Part shown: piece after piece, positions 34,183 to 42,883 of the stretch
Layout: each line of letters begins with the position of its first letter
Position numbering within the stretch: position 1 is the first letter of the stretch
Translations under genes and position numbers: made by a program
Assembly: GCF_000316115.1 (NCBI RefSeq)
Contig: NZ_JH993797.1
Span: 7,661,961 to 7,725,960 of the forward strand
Length of the DNA stretch: 64,000 nucleotides
Source: Leptolyngbya sp. PCC 7375
GTDB taxonomy: Bacteria > Cyanobacteriota > Cyanobacteriia > Phormidesmidales > Phormidesmidaceae
Direction: 5' to 3'
The notes under the pieces: generated by a model
What the model was told of the DNA's origin: nothing
The model's input: the letters and a program-made list of their open reading frames with translations, nothing else
Database searches by the model: none

Positions 34183-34756
34183 GGTGTATCACCATCTGAA
34201 TCATCAGTTGACTTTGTTGTGCAAATGAAGGGGTCTTTGCAGTTGCCATATCGTAGCCATGGTCATAGATATATTGCAAAACCAATCCATCCATAAACAC
34301 CATGACAAAATCCACTAATTCGGGCTTAGAAAGTTGTAGATAGTCAGCCAGCAACTCTCGTGTCCGTTGCCAAACTTCACGCAAGGCTTGGATATCGCTG
34401 TCAGGATTAGGACGGGTTTGTTGAGAAAAATCCACCCACAGTAATAGCTGTTGATAGTAATACTTCGCATTCTGCAAAACAAAATCCACGATGGCCTGTA
34501 GACGACCCTCTAAATCATTCACTTCAGGGACTTGCGCCAGAAAATTATAGATATCTTGCTCACATAGCTCCTGCACGAGCTGGATGAAAATACTCTCCTT
34601 ACTTGGGAAGTAATGGTACAAGGTGCCTGTAGACACCCCCAGACCCTTGGCAATTTGCCGCATCGTAATCGAACCGTATCCTCGTGTGGCAAAGAGGTCG
34701 AGACACCCGCTTAGCAACTCCTTACGGTAACGATCATGATCGACAATTTTAGGCAT
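34163..34756 (-). CDS. TetR-family transcriptional regulator
   Basis: 197 aa. The N-terminal TetR HTH is clear (LFATRGYGSITMRQIAKGLGVSTGTLYHYFPSKESIFIQL), followed by an all-alpha ligand domain. It overlaps the devB start by 20 bp, so it heads the exporter operon. A 26-bp inverted repeat lies 47 bp upstream. It probably represses the operon, including itself, until an exported compound binds. Confidence 0.93.
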   Translation of the reverse strand: MPKIVDHDRYRKELLSGCLDLFATRGYGSITMRQIAKGLGVSTGTLYHYFPSKESIFIQLVQELCEQDIYNFLAQVPEVNDLEGRLQAIVDFVLQNAKYYYQQLLLWVDFSQQTRPNPDSDIQALREVWQRTRELLADYLQLSKPELVDFVMVFMDGLVLQYIYDHGYDMATAKTPSFAQQSQLMIQMVIHHEQNCS

Positions 34757-34802
34757 AGCGACGTGCGAAGAACGGCAGACATAATTTTACCCCGTCTATT
34801 TT

Positions 34803-34828
34803 ATTTATAACATATGTTCGTTATAAAT
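34803..34828 (-). promoter_or_regulatory. Probable TetR operator
   Basis: ATTTATAAC (34803-34811) and GTTATAAAT (34820-34828) form a 9-bp inverted repeat around an 8-bp spacer, 47 bp upstream of the TetR-family start. Size and position fit autoregulation of the tetR-devBCA operon. Confidence 0.6.
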
Positions 34829-34841
34829 AGTCAAGACTCGA

Positions 34842-35490
34842 TTGAATAAAAATCAAGAATTGCCAGTTTATCCCCAGCTACCAAGCAGCACCAAGCTATG
34901 TTTAGGTAGCTATTTAGATCTCGAATTTGCTTGGTGGCAAAAACTGCTAACAGTTCCTCAGCTAGCCAATCTACGGTATGGCCATGCCATCAGCTATAAG
35001 CGGTTGCATCAATTGCTTGACGAGATCTTAATCTCTCTATCTCCGAAGGAGCCCTGGCCAATCTCTTAGCGCGAGTCCAGCCTCAATTAACCAAGCCCAT
35101 GGCCGAGATTCAGGCTCACCTCCAGCAGGCATGACTGATCGGCTCGGATGAGACCAGTGCTCGGGTCAAGGGCCACACGGAATGGGAATGGGTGTTCCAA
35201 AATGAAGATATCTGTTTTCATGTGATAGGTGTCACCCGAGGGGCGAGTGTCACCCGAGAGGTGAGTGTCACCCGAGAGGTGAGTGTCACCCTATATTTGT
35301 TTGTCTTCTTAGACGATGGAACCGTCCCTCCCACCAATAATTCTAGAGAGCAAGCCATTCGGATGAGTGCGGTATTCTGAAAAGTGACCCATGGATTCCG
35401 ATCTAAATGGGGACGCGATCTATTTGCTGCTGTTCGGTCCGTTATTAATACTAGAAAACGCCAAGGACTATCCGCTCTAAAGGCGATTCA
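34842..35490 (+). pseudogene. Degenerate IS66-family transposase (TnpC) remnant
   Basis: Frame-shifted pieces align with IS66 TnpC. YGHAISYKRLHQLLDEI is in one frame, SEGALANLLARVQPQLTKPM in another, then in-frame TGA (A-H-L-Q-Q-A-stop-L-I-G-S-D-E-T-S-A-R) and GHTEWEWVFQNEDICFHVI. After a TGA at 35378 comes GRDLFAAVRSVINTRKRQGL, the family's C-terminus. At 35229-35292 an 18-bp unit (GTGTCACCCGAGAGGTGA) is repeated ~3.5 times inside the frame. The segment between the first DDE part and the end is largely deleted. An old, dead insertion. Confidence 0.85.
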
Positions 35491-35628
35491 AACGGGCTCT
35501 CTCTCCTTCTCTATCTCTCTTTTAATCCAGTTGAGCAATTACGTAATTGCCTTGAAAAGCCCAAAGCAAAAGATATTAGGGACATACTTCTAAAGCGTGG
35601 CTATAGACCAGACCAAGGGGCTGAGAAT

Positions 35629-35701
35629 GGACGTACGCCGACTCGAACGGCGGACCTCATCGATGTCAACGATGCGCTCTAACCAACTGAGCTATACGTC
35701 C
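35629..35701 (-). tRNA. tRNA-Val (anticodon GAC)
   Basis: 73 nt. Acceptor stem GGACGTA/TACGTCC, D-stem GCTC/GAGC, anticodon stem CATCG/CGATG with loop TTGACAT (anticodon GAC at positions 34-36), variable AGGTC, T-arm CGCCG-TTCGAGT-CGGCG. All stems pair perfectly. CCA is not encoded. No tRNA gene cluster or integrase is next to it. Confidence 0.96.
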
Positions 35702-35781
35702 TCAATGGCTTACAAGCGTAACACGGTAATTCGAAATAGGGCAACGTTTCTTAGCAAGAATTTGTTTGAGTAGTTTTTAGA

Positions 35782-35817
35782 GTCCCGGGTTGGGTGCGAT
35801 CGCACCCAACCCGGGAC
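35782..35817. terminator. 36-bp perfect palindrome centred on HIP1
   Basis: Each arm is GTCCCGGGTTGGGTGCGA and its exact complement, meeting at GCGATCGC. It lies 20 bp downstream of the phoD stop (minus strand). It can form an 18-bp stem, so it may terminate phoD transcription, though no T-run of note follows. It could equally be a dispersed palindromic repeat. Confidence 0.55.
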
Positions 35818-35836
35818 GTAATCCCATTTCTACAGT

Positions 35837-37417
35837 CTAAGCAGGTTGAGCCCCTGGCTGCCCATCCTCAACCACAAAGGAGGCCAGGGTTTGCACTGCT
35901 GATGTGGGCGACTCGATGGACTCCACTGTGCGATAGTCCGCCTGCCAAAGAGCGGGGGTGATGGTGCAGCGCACATAGCCCCGATTAAGACCATCAAAGA
36001 ACTTAGTGTGAGGATTACCAGGCACTGCTAGCGACACAAGGGCGTTAGTGTCTGCACCATCACCAAAGCTCGACGAAATTGACGTACCGACAAATTCGGT
36101 ACCAACGGTTGCAGACGCAGGATTGTCAAAGTCGGCTTTGATGTCGTAAACCCAACTGGAGTGAATATCACCGGTAATCACGACGGGGTTGGACGGTCTG
36201 CGAGCTTGTAAAAAATCGATAATGCGATCGCGCTGAGCCCCATACCCATCCCACTGGTCAGGATTAAAGAAATCCCCTGGTAAAACCTGGGTGTTGCCAA
36301 AATTAAATTGAGAAAATATTGTCTGCTGGGCCAGCACATTCCAGCGTGCATTTGAGCGATTTAACCCCGAGAATAACCAGTTCTCCTGACGTTGGCCTGT
36401 CATGGTAGCAGCATCACTCAACGCCTCGGCACAGCGAGGGCCAAATTGATCGCCGCAGGGTTGATCGGTTCGATATTGACGGGTATCTAAAATGTTAAAG
36501 GTAACCAGGTCACCAAAACTTAGCCGTCGATACAACTGGAGAAAAGCACCACGAGAGGCAGACAATCGTCGTAGCGGCATGTGCTCATAATACGCCTGAT
36601 AAGCAACAGCACGACGAATGGCAAAATCTCTGGCACTCTGTTCATCCTCAGGGAGAAAGTTAGCATAGTTGTTGTCTACTTCGTGGTCGTCCCAAGTAAA
36701 GCTCCATGGAAAAGCAGCATGGGTGGCCTGCAAATTGGGATCTAAGCGATAGAGGGCATAGCGATTGCGATAGTCTTCCAGGGTAATCACTTCATCGCTG
36801 TTGTGCTGGCGCACCGCGTCTGAACTTATCCCACCTTCATAGATGTAATCACCCAGGTGGATAACCAGATCAAGATCTTCCCTGGCCATGTGTTGGTAAG
36901 CCGTGTAAAACCCATTTTGGTAGTCCTGGCAAGAAGCAAACGCAAACCGTAGGTCGTTTAGCGGCGTTCCCGGTGCAGGTGTGGTGCGGGTGCGTCCCAC
37001 CGGGCTCTCTTCACCACCGGCCTCAAAGCGATACCAATAAACCCGATCCGGTTCTAGACCAGATACTTCCAGGTGAACTGAGTGACCTAAAGCAGCGCGG
37101 GCTAGGGTGGGCTCTCTCCGGACCACATTTTGTAGGGCTGCATCCGTAGCAATGGTGCAGGTGACAGTGACATCGCTATTGGGCATGCCACCACCATTGA
37201 GAGGATCCGGTGCCAGACGCGTCCATAAAACGATGCCATCTGGTAGGGGGTCGCCCGAGGCAACACCTAAGGTGAAGGGATAGCTGGAAAACCTCGTCTG
37301 GGCGAGCAGGGGCTGCTGGTTGGCAAGGATGAGACCTGTGAATGCGCCCATGCCTGCCAATAGACCACGCCGATTGAAACGACTAGACATGAGGCGATCA
37401 ATGGATGAACGGTGCAT
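35837..37417 (-). CDS. phoD: PhoD-family alkaline phosphatase/phosphodiesterase, Tat-exported
   Basis: 526 aa. A twin-arginine signal (S-R-F-N-R-R-G-L-L-A-G-M-G-A-F) precedes the PhoD N-domain (FTLGVASGDPLPDGIVLWTRLAPDP) and the catalytic domain: FAFASCQDYQNGFYTAY, DLVIHLGDYIYEGG, FTWDDHEVDNNY, VVITGDIHSSWVYDI. The Ca/Fe ligands D, D, H and the Asp-His pairs are in place. It releases phosphate from organic esters in the periplasm. No obvious Pho box seen upstream. ATG 37417 puts 10 residues before the Tat region; a later Met at codon 10 is equally good. Confidence 0.92.
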   Translation of the reverse strand: MHRSSIDRLMSSRFNRRGLLAGMGAFTGLILANQQPLLAQTRFSSYPFTLGVASGDPLPDGIVLWTRLAPDPLNGGGMPNSDVTVTCTIATDAALQNVVRREPTLARAALGHSVHLEVSGLEPDRVYWYRFEAGGEESPVGRTRTTPAPGTPLNDLRFAFASCQDYQNGFYTAYQHMAREDLDLVIHLGDYIYEGGISSDAVRQHNSDEVITLEDYRNRYALYRLDPNLQATHAAFPWSFTWDDHEVDNNYANFLPEDEQSARDFAIRRAVAYQAYYEHMPLRRLSASRGAFLQLYRRLSFGDLVTFNILDTRQYRTDQPCGDQFGPRCAEALSDAATMTGQRQENWLFSGLNRSNARWNVLAQQTIFSQFNFGNTQVLPGDFFNPDQWDGYGAQRDRIIDFLQARRPSNPVVITGDIHSSWVYDIKADFDNPASATVGTEFVGTSISSSFGDGADTNALVSLAVPGNPHTKFFDGLNRGYVRCTITPALWQADYRTVESIESPTSAVQTLASFVVEDGQPGAQPA

Positions 37418-38024
37418 GCTGATGTTCCTGGTAAATGCTTACTTTGAGAACAGTTGCTGCTGATTTAGGGGATGCCTCGCTCTGGCAAGATGGCCCTATG
37501 AAGGATCAGTAACGGCAGCAAGTTTTGGTAGCTGAGGCTATGGGCGACGACGTAGGGCCAGGCCGACGAGCGTAACCAGTCCCGCCATCATGGCAGGTTC
37601 TGAAACAGGGATGGGCTCGGCAAATGTAACGGTACCTGTATTGATTTCAAATGTGGAAAAGTTGTCGGTAAAAAAGCCAAAATCACCACTGCCCAAGGGT
37701 TCTTCGCGAAACTGAAAGCTCAGGTCTGAGGTGATGGCAACAGAATAGTCTAGGCCCACGAGTTCGCCGTCCTGGAATATTGCCAGGGGAAAGCCGCTGT
37801 CGGTATCGTCATCGCCCTTGCTATAGGTGATCGCTGTACTCAGGTCGGCACCCACATAGTCAAAGGTGAGGGAACTCAGCCCAAAGTCTGGGGCTACCTG
37901 CTCCAGGCCAATGCCGTTTAGTAAGCTGTCGTCATAGGTCACCTGCCCTGAGAATATGTCACCCACTAGAAAATCACCGCTGACAATATCGACGACGAAG
38001 TTTGTTTGAAACCTGGCTGCGTAG

Positions 38025-39487
38025 TACTACAGTTGTAGATATTTAATTTTAAGGGGATACTGGTCAATGAACGCCAGCCAGCCTCTGATGCCAATCCTTG
38101 TCAGCCCATTGAATGAACAAGCTCAAGTGCAAGAGTGGGATTTTGCCTTTGAAGAACTCATGGACCGTATCCGCCCTTACTTTTCAAGGATTGAGGCAGA
38201 AGAGAGAGCCCGCAGCTATGTGCAAGGCTTACTGAGCCCCATCGAGCGAAAAAATGGTTGGCAACTCGCGGAAGAAGCCGGAGACAGTACCCCCTATGGA
38301 ATTCAGAATTTGTTAGGACGCTCAGTCTGGGAAGCCGATGGGGTCAGAGATGAGTTAATCGAGTATGTCCAAGAGCATCTGTTCAGTACCGATGGAGTGG
38401 GGGTATTGGATGAGACTGGATTTATCAAAAAAGGAAAGCAGTCGGTAGGAGTCCAACGCCAATATAGTGGGACGGTCGGGAAAGTCGAAAATTGTCAAAT
38501 CGGGGTGTTTTTTGAGCTATGTGAGTGACCAAGGTCATACCTTTCTTGACCGAGCATTATATTTACCGGAAAGCTGGACCCAAGATCCAGACCGATGTCG
38601 TCGGGCCGGAGTACCAGACGACATCGAGTTTGCCACCAAACCGGCCTTGGCTCAGCAAATGGTCGCGCGAACAACGGACTTGGGAATGTGCTTTGCGTGG
38701 ATCACGGGCGATGCCGTTTATGGGAATAACCCAGGGTTACGCCAGGCCTTGGAAGCCCAAGTGCAAGCCTATGTTTTGGGGATTGCGTGCAATGAATCGG
38801 TCGTCATTGGAACGACCTCGTTACCGGCCAGTGAGGCGATGGCCTACCTGAGAGTGACCGATTGGCACCGACTGAGTGCCGGCAATGGTACGAAAGGACC
38901 TCGGACGTATGATTGGGCGGTACTCACTTTGAGTGCCCCCTCCCCGGACGGCTGGGCCCATCGGCTGTTATTCAGACGCAGTCTGAAAGACCCCAACGAG
39001 ATCGCCTATTATCGAGTGTTTTCCCCCACAGAGTGTACGTTATCAGACATGGTTCGGGTGGCCGGTTGTCGGTGGACGATTGAGGAATGCTTTGAGACGG
39101 CTAAAGGGGAGGTGGGCTTGGACCAGTATGAAGTTCGCTCTTGGACCGGCTGGTATCGACATATCACCCTCGCTTGTTTAGCCCATGCCTTTTTGAGTGT
39201 GATGCGGACGCAATCTCTCGCCATCGCCACTGAAAAAGGGGCGCTGAAGTCACACAAATCAGCGGCAAACAGCTCGCTGGCGGTCTTCATGCACCAACGG
39301 GGGCTTTGATTCCACTAACATTGCCTGAAATTCGACGATTATTATGGTCGTTGTTATGGCAATGGTTACCGGATATTGACTTTGTGATTGGATGGTCCAG
39401 ATGGCGACGGCAACATCAGGCCACGGCCCTGTTTTGGCATTACAAGAAGAGCATGATAACTAATTCTTCATAACTACAACTGTAGTG
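38025..39487 (+). mobile_element. IS701-type insertion sequence, 1463 bp
   Basis: Ends (T/C)ACTACAGTTGTAG are inverted repeats (about 15 of the first 18 bases match), flanked by the 4-bp duplication GTAG (38021-38024 and 39488-39491). The duplication is confirmed because its removal repairs the host gene. The transposase inside is frame-shifted twice, so this copy is immobile by itself. Confidence 0.88.
38067..39473 (+). pseudogene. IS701-type transposase with two frameshifts
   Basis: Three frames must be joined. M-N-A-S-Q-P...GVLDETGFIKKG (first Asp) runs to a T6 tract at 38508-38513, where one extra T breaks the frame. YVSDQGHTFLDRALYLPESW, ITGDAVYGN (second Asp) and CRWTIEECFETAKGEVGLDQ (Glu) run to 39309. 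A missing T at ~39305 separates the C-terminus L-P-E-I-R-R-L-L-W ... WSRWRRQHQATA. With opposite single-base errors in two homopolymers, decay is more likely than programmed frameshifting. Confidence 0.85.
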
Positions 39488-39927
39488 GTAGGCAGGGGCT
39501 GTGGATAGAAACGTTGAACCGACTAGGGTGGTTGCGATCGCAACCGTTGAAAGGGCCATTCTCATTGCATGAACTTCCAGCTTTTAAGCATTACTTAATG
39601 TGTGATAGAAGACTCAATTACGTAGCTTGAGAGAAGAGTCTTTACGTTATCTCTTAGCATGCCTCAAACTATTATCCAGAGACTATCGTGGAAAATTTTG
39701 GGCTTTTCAAAAGATGCCTGAGCAATCTAAGAAGAACCTCAAAAAAATATGTAAATACGGGATAACAATACCTTTTTCAGAGTAGAAAGTATGTTTGCCA
39801 AAACACATAGAAATAAGTTGTTATTGGCAGCATCCCCTCCTTTAGAGAGGAGGATGTGGGTTATATGTTGAGGCTGCGCTCTAGGCGTCAGACCGTTAGG
39901 ATAAAACAGCAGTTTCCTGATCCCATG

Positions 39928-40689
39928 TGTATGACCTGGCAAGAAGTCTCTGGTAACTGGCTTCTCGTTCCCGATCGCCCAAAAGCCATTATTCATTTCT
40001 TAGGGGGTGCGTTTATTGCCGCTGCGCCGCACCTAACCTATAGTTGGCTATTGGAAAATCTGTACCAGCAGGGCTATTGCATTGTGGCAACGCCCTTTAT
40101 CAATACCTTTGACCATGGTGCGATCGCAGACGAGGTGCTGACCACATTTGACCAGGCCATGATCTATCTCCGGCGTCAGGTGATTGGCGATCGCTACATA
40201 CCTATATATGGTGTAGGTCACAGCATGGGCTGCAAAGTTCATCTGCTCATTGCCAGTCTGTACAACATCGAGCGAGCAGGCAATATCCTGATTTCCTTTA
40301 ATAATTACCCCGCCCGCAAATCTATTCCTCTGTTAGAACAGTTCGTTCAGTTTGCTCCAGATTTTGATGTGGAGTTTACCCCCAGCCCCAACCAAACCCT
40401 TAACCTGGTTCGCGATCGCTACGCCATTGGCCATAATCTGCTGATCAAGTTTCGCCGAGATACCATTGACCAAACCTACGATCTCAGCGATGTGCTCTAC
40501 CAGCGCTTTCCCCAGTTCACTGCGATTCAGATTCTCCAAGGTACACACACCACCCCCATTGCCCAAGATGTCCGCTGGCAACCCGGTCAGGCATTTACAG
40601 CCTTTGATGCCATTGGTCAGTTTGTTAAACAAGAGTTCTACAAAGACTTGGGGCAGCTGAAGAAAACCATGCTCCAATGGCTGGGTTAA
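39928..40689 (+). CDS. DUF1350-family alpha/beta-hydrolase-like protein
   Basis: 253 aa from ATG 39928 (T-W-Q-E-V-S-G-N-W), where DUF1350 homology begins; Mets at 39865 or 39922 are possible and no Shine-Dalgarno decides. Family blocks are KAIIHFLGGAFIAAAPHLTYSWLLENL, ATPFINTFDH, YGVGHSMGCKVHLL (nucleophile-elbow-like G-H-S-M-G) and LISFNNYPA. DUF1350 proteins are conserved in cyanobacteria and plastids; enzymatic role unproven. Expected cytoplasmic or membrane-peripheral. Confidence 0.85.
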   Translation, partial: CMTWQEVSGNWLLVPDRPKAIIHFLGGAFIAAAPHLTYSWLLENLYQQGYCIVATPFINTFDHGAIADEVLTTFDQAMIYLRRQVIGDRYIPIYGVGHSMGCKVHLLIASLYNIERAGNILISFNNYPARKSIPLLEQFVQFAPDFDVEFTPSPNQTLNLVRDRYAIGHNLLIKFRRDTIDQTYDLSDVLYQRFPQFTAIQILQGTHTTPIAQDVRWQPGQAFTAFDAIGQFVKQEFYKDLGQLKKTMLQWLG

Positions 40690-40768
40690 AAATCCGCCTA
40701 CTCAATGACGACGTCTCTAACATTTGCTGCTAGGGTGGATGAACTCTTGCCATATTGAGCTCCACACT

Positions 40769-42262
40769 ATGCTGTTTCGCTTGCTAACGTTCAGTACCGC
40801 TGCTCTGCTACTTACGTTCCCAGGCCAGCTAGCCTGGGCTGATTCGTCTAGATTACTTGCGCAGGCTGAGGAAAATGAGGCTGCTGAAACTTCCGATGAT
40901 TCAGAAGAGAATGCGACCTCAGAAGAAGTGTCCTCAGAAGCCGACGTTGAGACTAATTCAGACGCATTAGAGTCTGAAGCAGCAGCACCAGAGCAGCAAT
41001 CTTTGGATGACGTAGATCAGCTGATTCTCACCGGATTGTCCCTGTATGAAGACGGCAATCTGGCGGAGGCAAAAACCACCCTTGAACAGGCGCTTGACGC
41101 TGCCCGTGCCAATGAGAATTTGGCCCAGGAGTCTTTTGCTTTAACTATGCTAGGGCTGGTGACCGTTAATCAGGGGGATTATACAACTGCCTCTGACTAC
41201 GGTGAGCAGGCGCTGACGGCTTTAGAGGGGGTGGATGATCCTGAATCTAAGGTGGTCGCCCTAAATGTACTGGCGCTCGCTACCCAATCCCAGGGCAATT
41301 TACCGGATGCCATTACCTATGCCCAGGACGCCCTCACCCTGGCTGACAGCCTTGAATTTGACTCAGGTCGGTTGAATTCTTTGAGCATTTTGGCCACCAG
41401 CTACAGAACCATTGGTCAAGATGTATTAGCCCTGGAGGCGGCCCAGCTGGTGATTCCCCTGGCGCAATCAGAACGGAATGGCCAGGCCTTGTTGAGTGCT
41501 TTAAATGTGGCAAGTTCTTCACTGTTGGCCCTGGGAGAGTATGAAACTGCGTTGACAGCGGCTGAAGATGCGCTGACCGTAGCAACTCAGTTGCAAAGCC
41601 CAGGATCCCAGGCCCTGGCGCTGAGCCATATGGGGGTGGCCCACTATCGCTTAGAAAACCTTGACGAGGCGATTGAGGCTCAAACCGAGGCATTAGCGCT
41701 GGCTGAAGAGGCAGAGGCCCTAGATGTGCAGTTCACGGCGCTATACGTATTGGCGCTGGCATTCTACGACCAGGGAGATTTGGATCAGGCAGTTGAGCTG
41801 TATGAGGACCGTTTGCAGCTGAGTCGTGAGTCCAATGCTGTGGGTGCAGAGCTACAGTCACTGCTGGGTCTAAGTTCTACCTATTTAGATAGTGGTCAGT
41901 ATGAAGATGCGATCGCATCCTTTGACGATTTACTCGTTCTTGCCCAGGAGCGTAATCAGCCCCTATTCCAAAGCTTAAGTCTGTCTGGTTTAGGCTTTGC
42001 CAATGTCCAGCTAGAGAACTATCCTGCAGCCCAAGGTCATCTTGAACAGGCTTTAGTGATTGCTAAAGACATGGGCGATCGCGAAGCCGAGTTTGGGCTG
42101 CTCAGCTTATTATCTGAAGTGCATCAAGCTCAGAATGAGCCGCAACAGGCACAAGACTATGCTGCCCAAGCTGCAGCTCTGCAAGCAGAAGCAGAAGCAG
42201 AAGCGGAAAATGCATCGCCTTCAGATGACAATTCAGAAGAGGCCGCAGACGATGCAGAATAA
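40769..42262 (+). CDS. Secreted TPR-repeat protein
   Basis: About 497 aa from ATG 40769, which starts a signal peptide (LFRLLTFSTAALLLTFPGQLAWA); an earlier start at 40724 would bury it. An acidic low-complexity linker (~25-80) follows, then about ten TPR/Kinesin-light-chain-like repeats (ALDAARANENLAQESFALTMLGLVTVNQGDYTTASDYGEQAL and similar) and an acidic tail (Glu/Ala/Asp). Such proteins scaffold complexes in the periplasm or at membranes. Partner unknown. The 80-bp gap after DUF1350 leaves open co-transcription. Confidence 0.8.
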   Translation: MLFRLLTFSTAALLLTFPGQLAWADSSRLLAQAEENEAAETSDDSEENATSEEVSSEADVETNSDALESEAAAPEQQSLDDVDQLILTGLSLYEDGNLAEAKTTLEQALDAARANENLAQESFALTMLGLVTVNQGDYTTASDYGEQALTALEGVDDPESKVVALNVLALATQSQGNLPDAITYAQDALTLADSLEFDSGRLNSLSILATSYRTIGQDVLALEAAQLVIPLAQSERNGQALLSALNVASSSLLALGEYETALTAAEDALTVATQLQSPGSQALALSHMGVAHYRLENLDEAIEAQTEALALAEEAEALDVQFTALYVLALAFYDQGDLDQAVELYEDRLQLSRESNAVGAELQSLLGLSSTYLDSGQYEDAIASFDDLLVLAQERNQPLFQSLSLSGLGFANVQLENYPAAQGHLEQALVIAKDMGDREAEFGLLSLLSEVHQAQNEPQQAQDYAAQAAALQAEAEAEAENASPSDDNSEEAADDAE

Positions 42263-42731
42263 AGTAGATTGCCGTTGCTGATTTAGAGCATGAACGGCTC
42301 AACCCAACAGGCTAAAAACCTAACCTTGAAAGGTGAAATTATACCGAGAATTAGCAACACTAAAAGGTGCATTGATTGAGCAATCGCCCACATAATTATT
42401 GCGGTTGCTTTACCAAGCTTAATTTGTTGCATCGGTTGAAATATATTAATATTCAAAGCTGTTTGGAACGTCGTCTTCGAACAAATTTTCGGATGTCATA
42501 AAATCTTGAACGTTGTGTAGAGCAGTTGGCTAAAAGCGCCAAGTTGCCTGTCTATTAGGAATACAGTGCCTTGGGCTGCACTCATCCTAAAGACTTTCTA
42601 GCTGTCCATAGGATTATGTATATCAGGGTTGAAGCATTAGCCCTGCATAATTTTGACAATGCTGCTTGCCGTCGACGCACGTATTTTTAAAACGCTTAAA
42701 TCTAGTGATTACTCAAGGAGTGTTAGGTCAG
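42263..42731. other. Non-coding leader region upstream of rpsU
   Basis: About 470 bp with no convincing ORF. It is AT-rich, includes AATATATTAATATT and probably holds the rpsU promoter and a long 5' UTR. No autoregulatory hairpin could be assigned by eye. Confidence 0.4.
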
Positions 42732-42883
42732 ATGGCCCAGGTCATTGTTGGTGAAAATGAAGGTATTGAGTCAGCGTTACGGCGCTTTAAACGCCAGGTA
42801 TCGAGGGCTGATATCTTCTCAGATATAAAAAAGAAACGTTATTTTGAAACCCCTATTGAAAAAGCTAAACGCAAGGCAATTTC

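Larger units (their letters stand above)
37538..39565 (-). pseudogene. PEP-CTERM secreted protein gene split by an IS701-type element
   Basis: The 3' portion encodes a beta-rich secreted domain ending in V-S-E-P-A-M-M-A-G-L-V-T-L-V-G-L-A-L-R-R-R-P, a PEP-CTERM sorting signal. The 5' end lies beyond the IS at 39565-39492: M-R-M-A-L-S-T-V-A-I-A-T-T-L-V-G then FLSTAPAY, a signal peptide. Removing the IS and one GTAG joins A-P-A-Y to A-A-R-F-Q-T-N-F-V-V-D with frame kept, 187 codons including stop. In cyanobacteria such proteins are exosortase substrates or extracellular-matrix proteins. It sits downstream of nothing in operon and shortly upstream of phoD (same strand). Confidence 0.88.

Noticed and set aside
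35229..35292. Possible CRISPR-like array
   Set aside because: The 18-bp units are directly adjacent with no spacers and lie in an IS66 relic.
38467..39309. Independent second transposase gene
   Set aside because: It is the middle part of one IS701-type transposase displaced by a T insertion.
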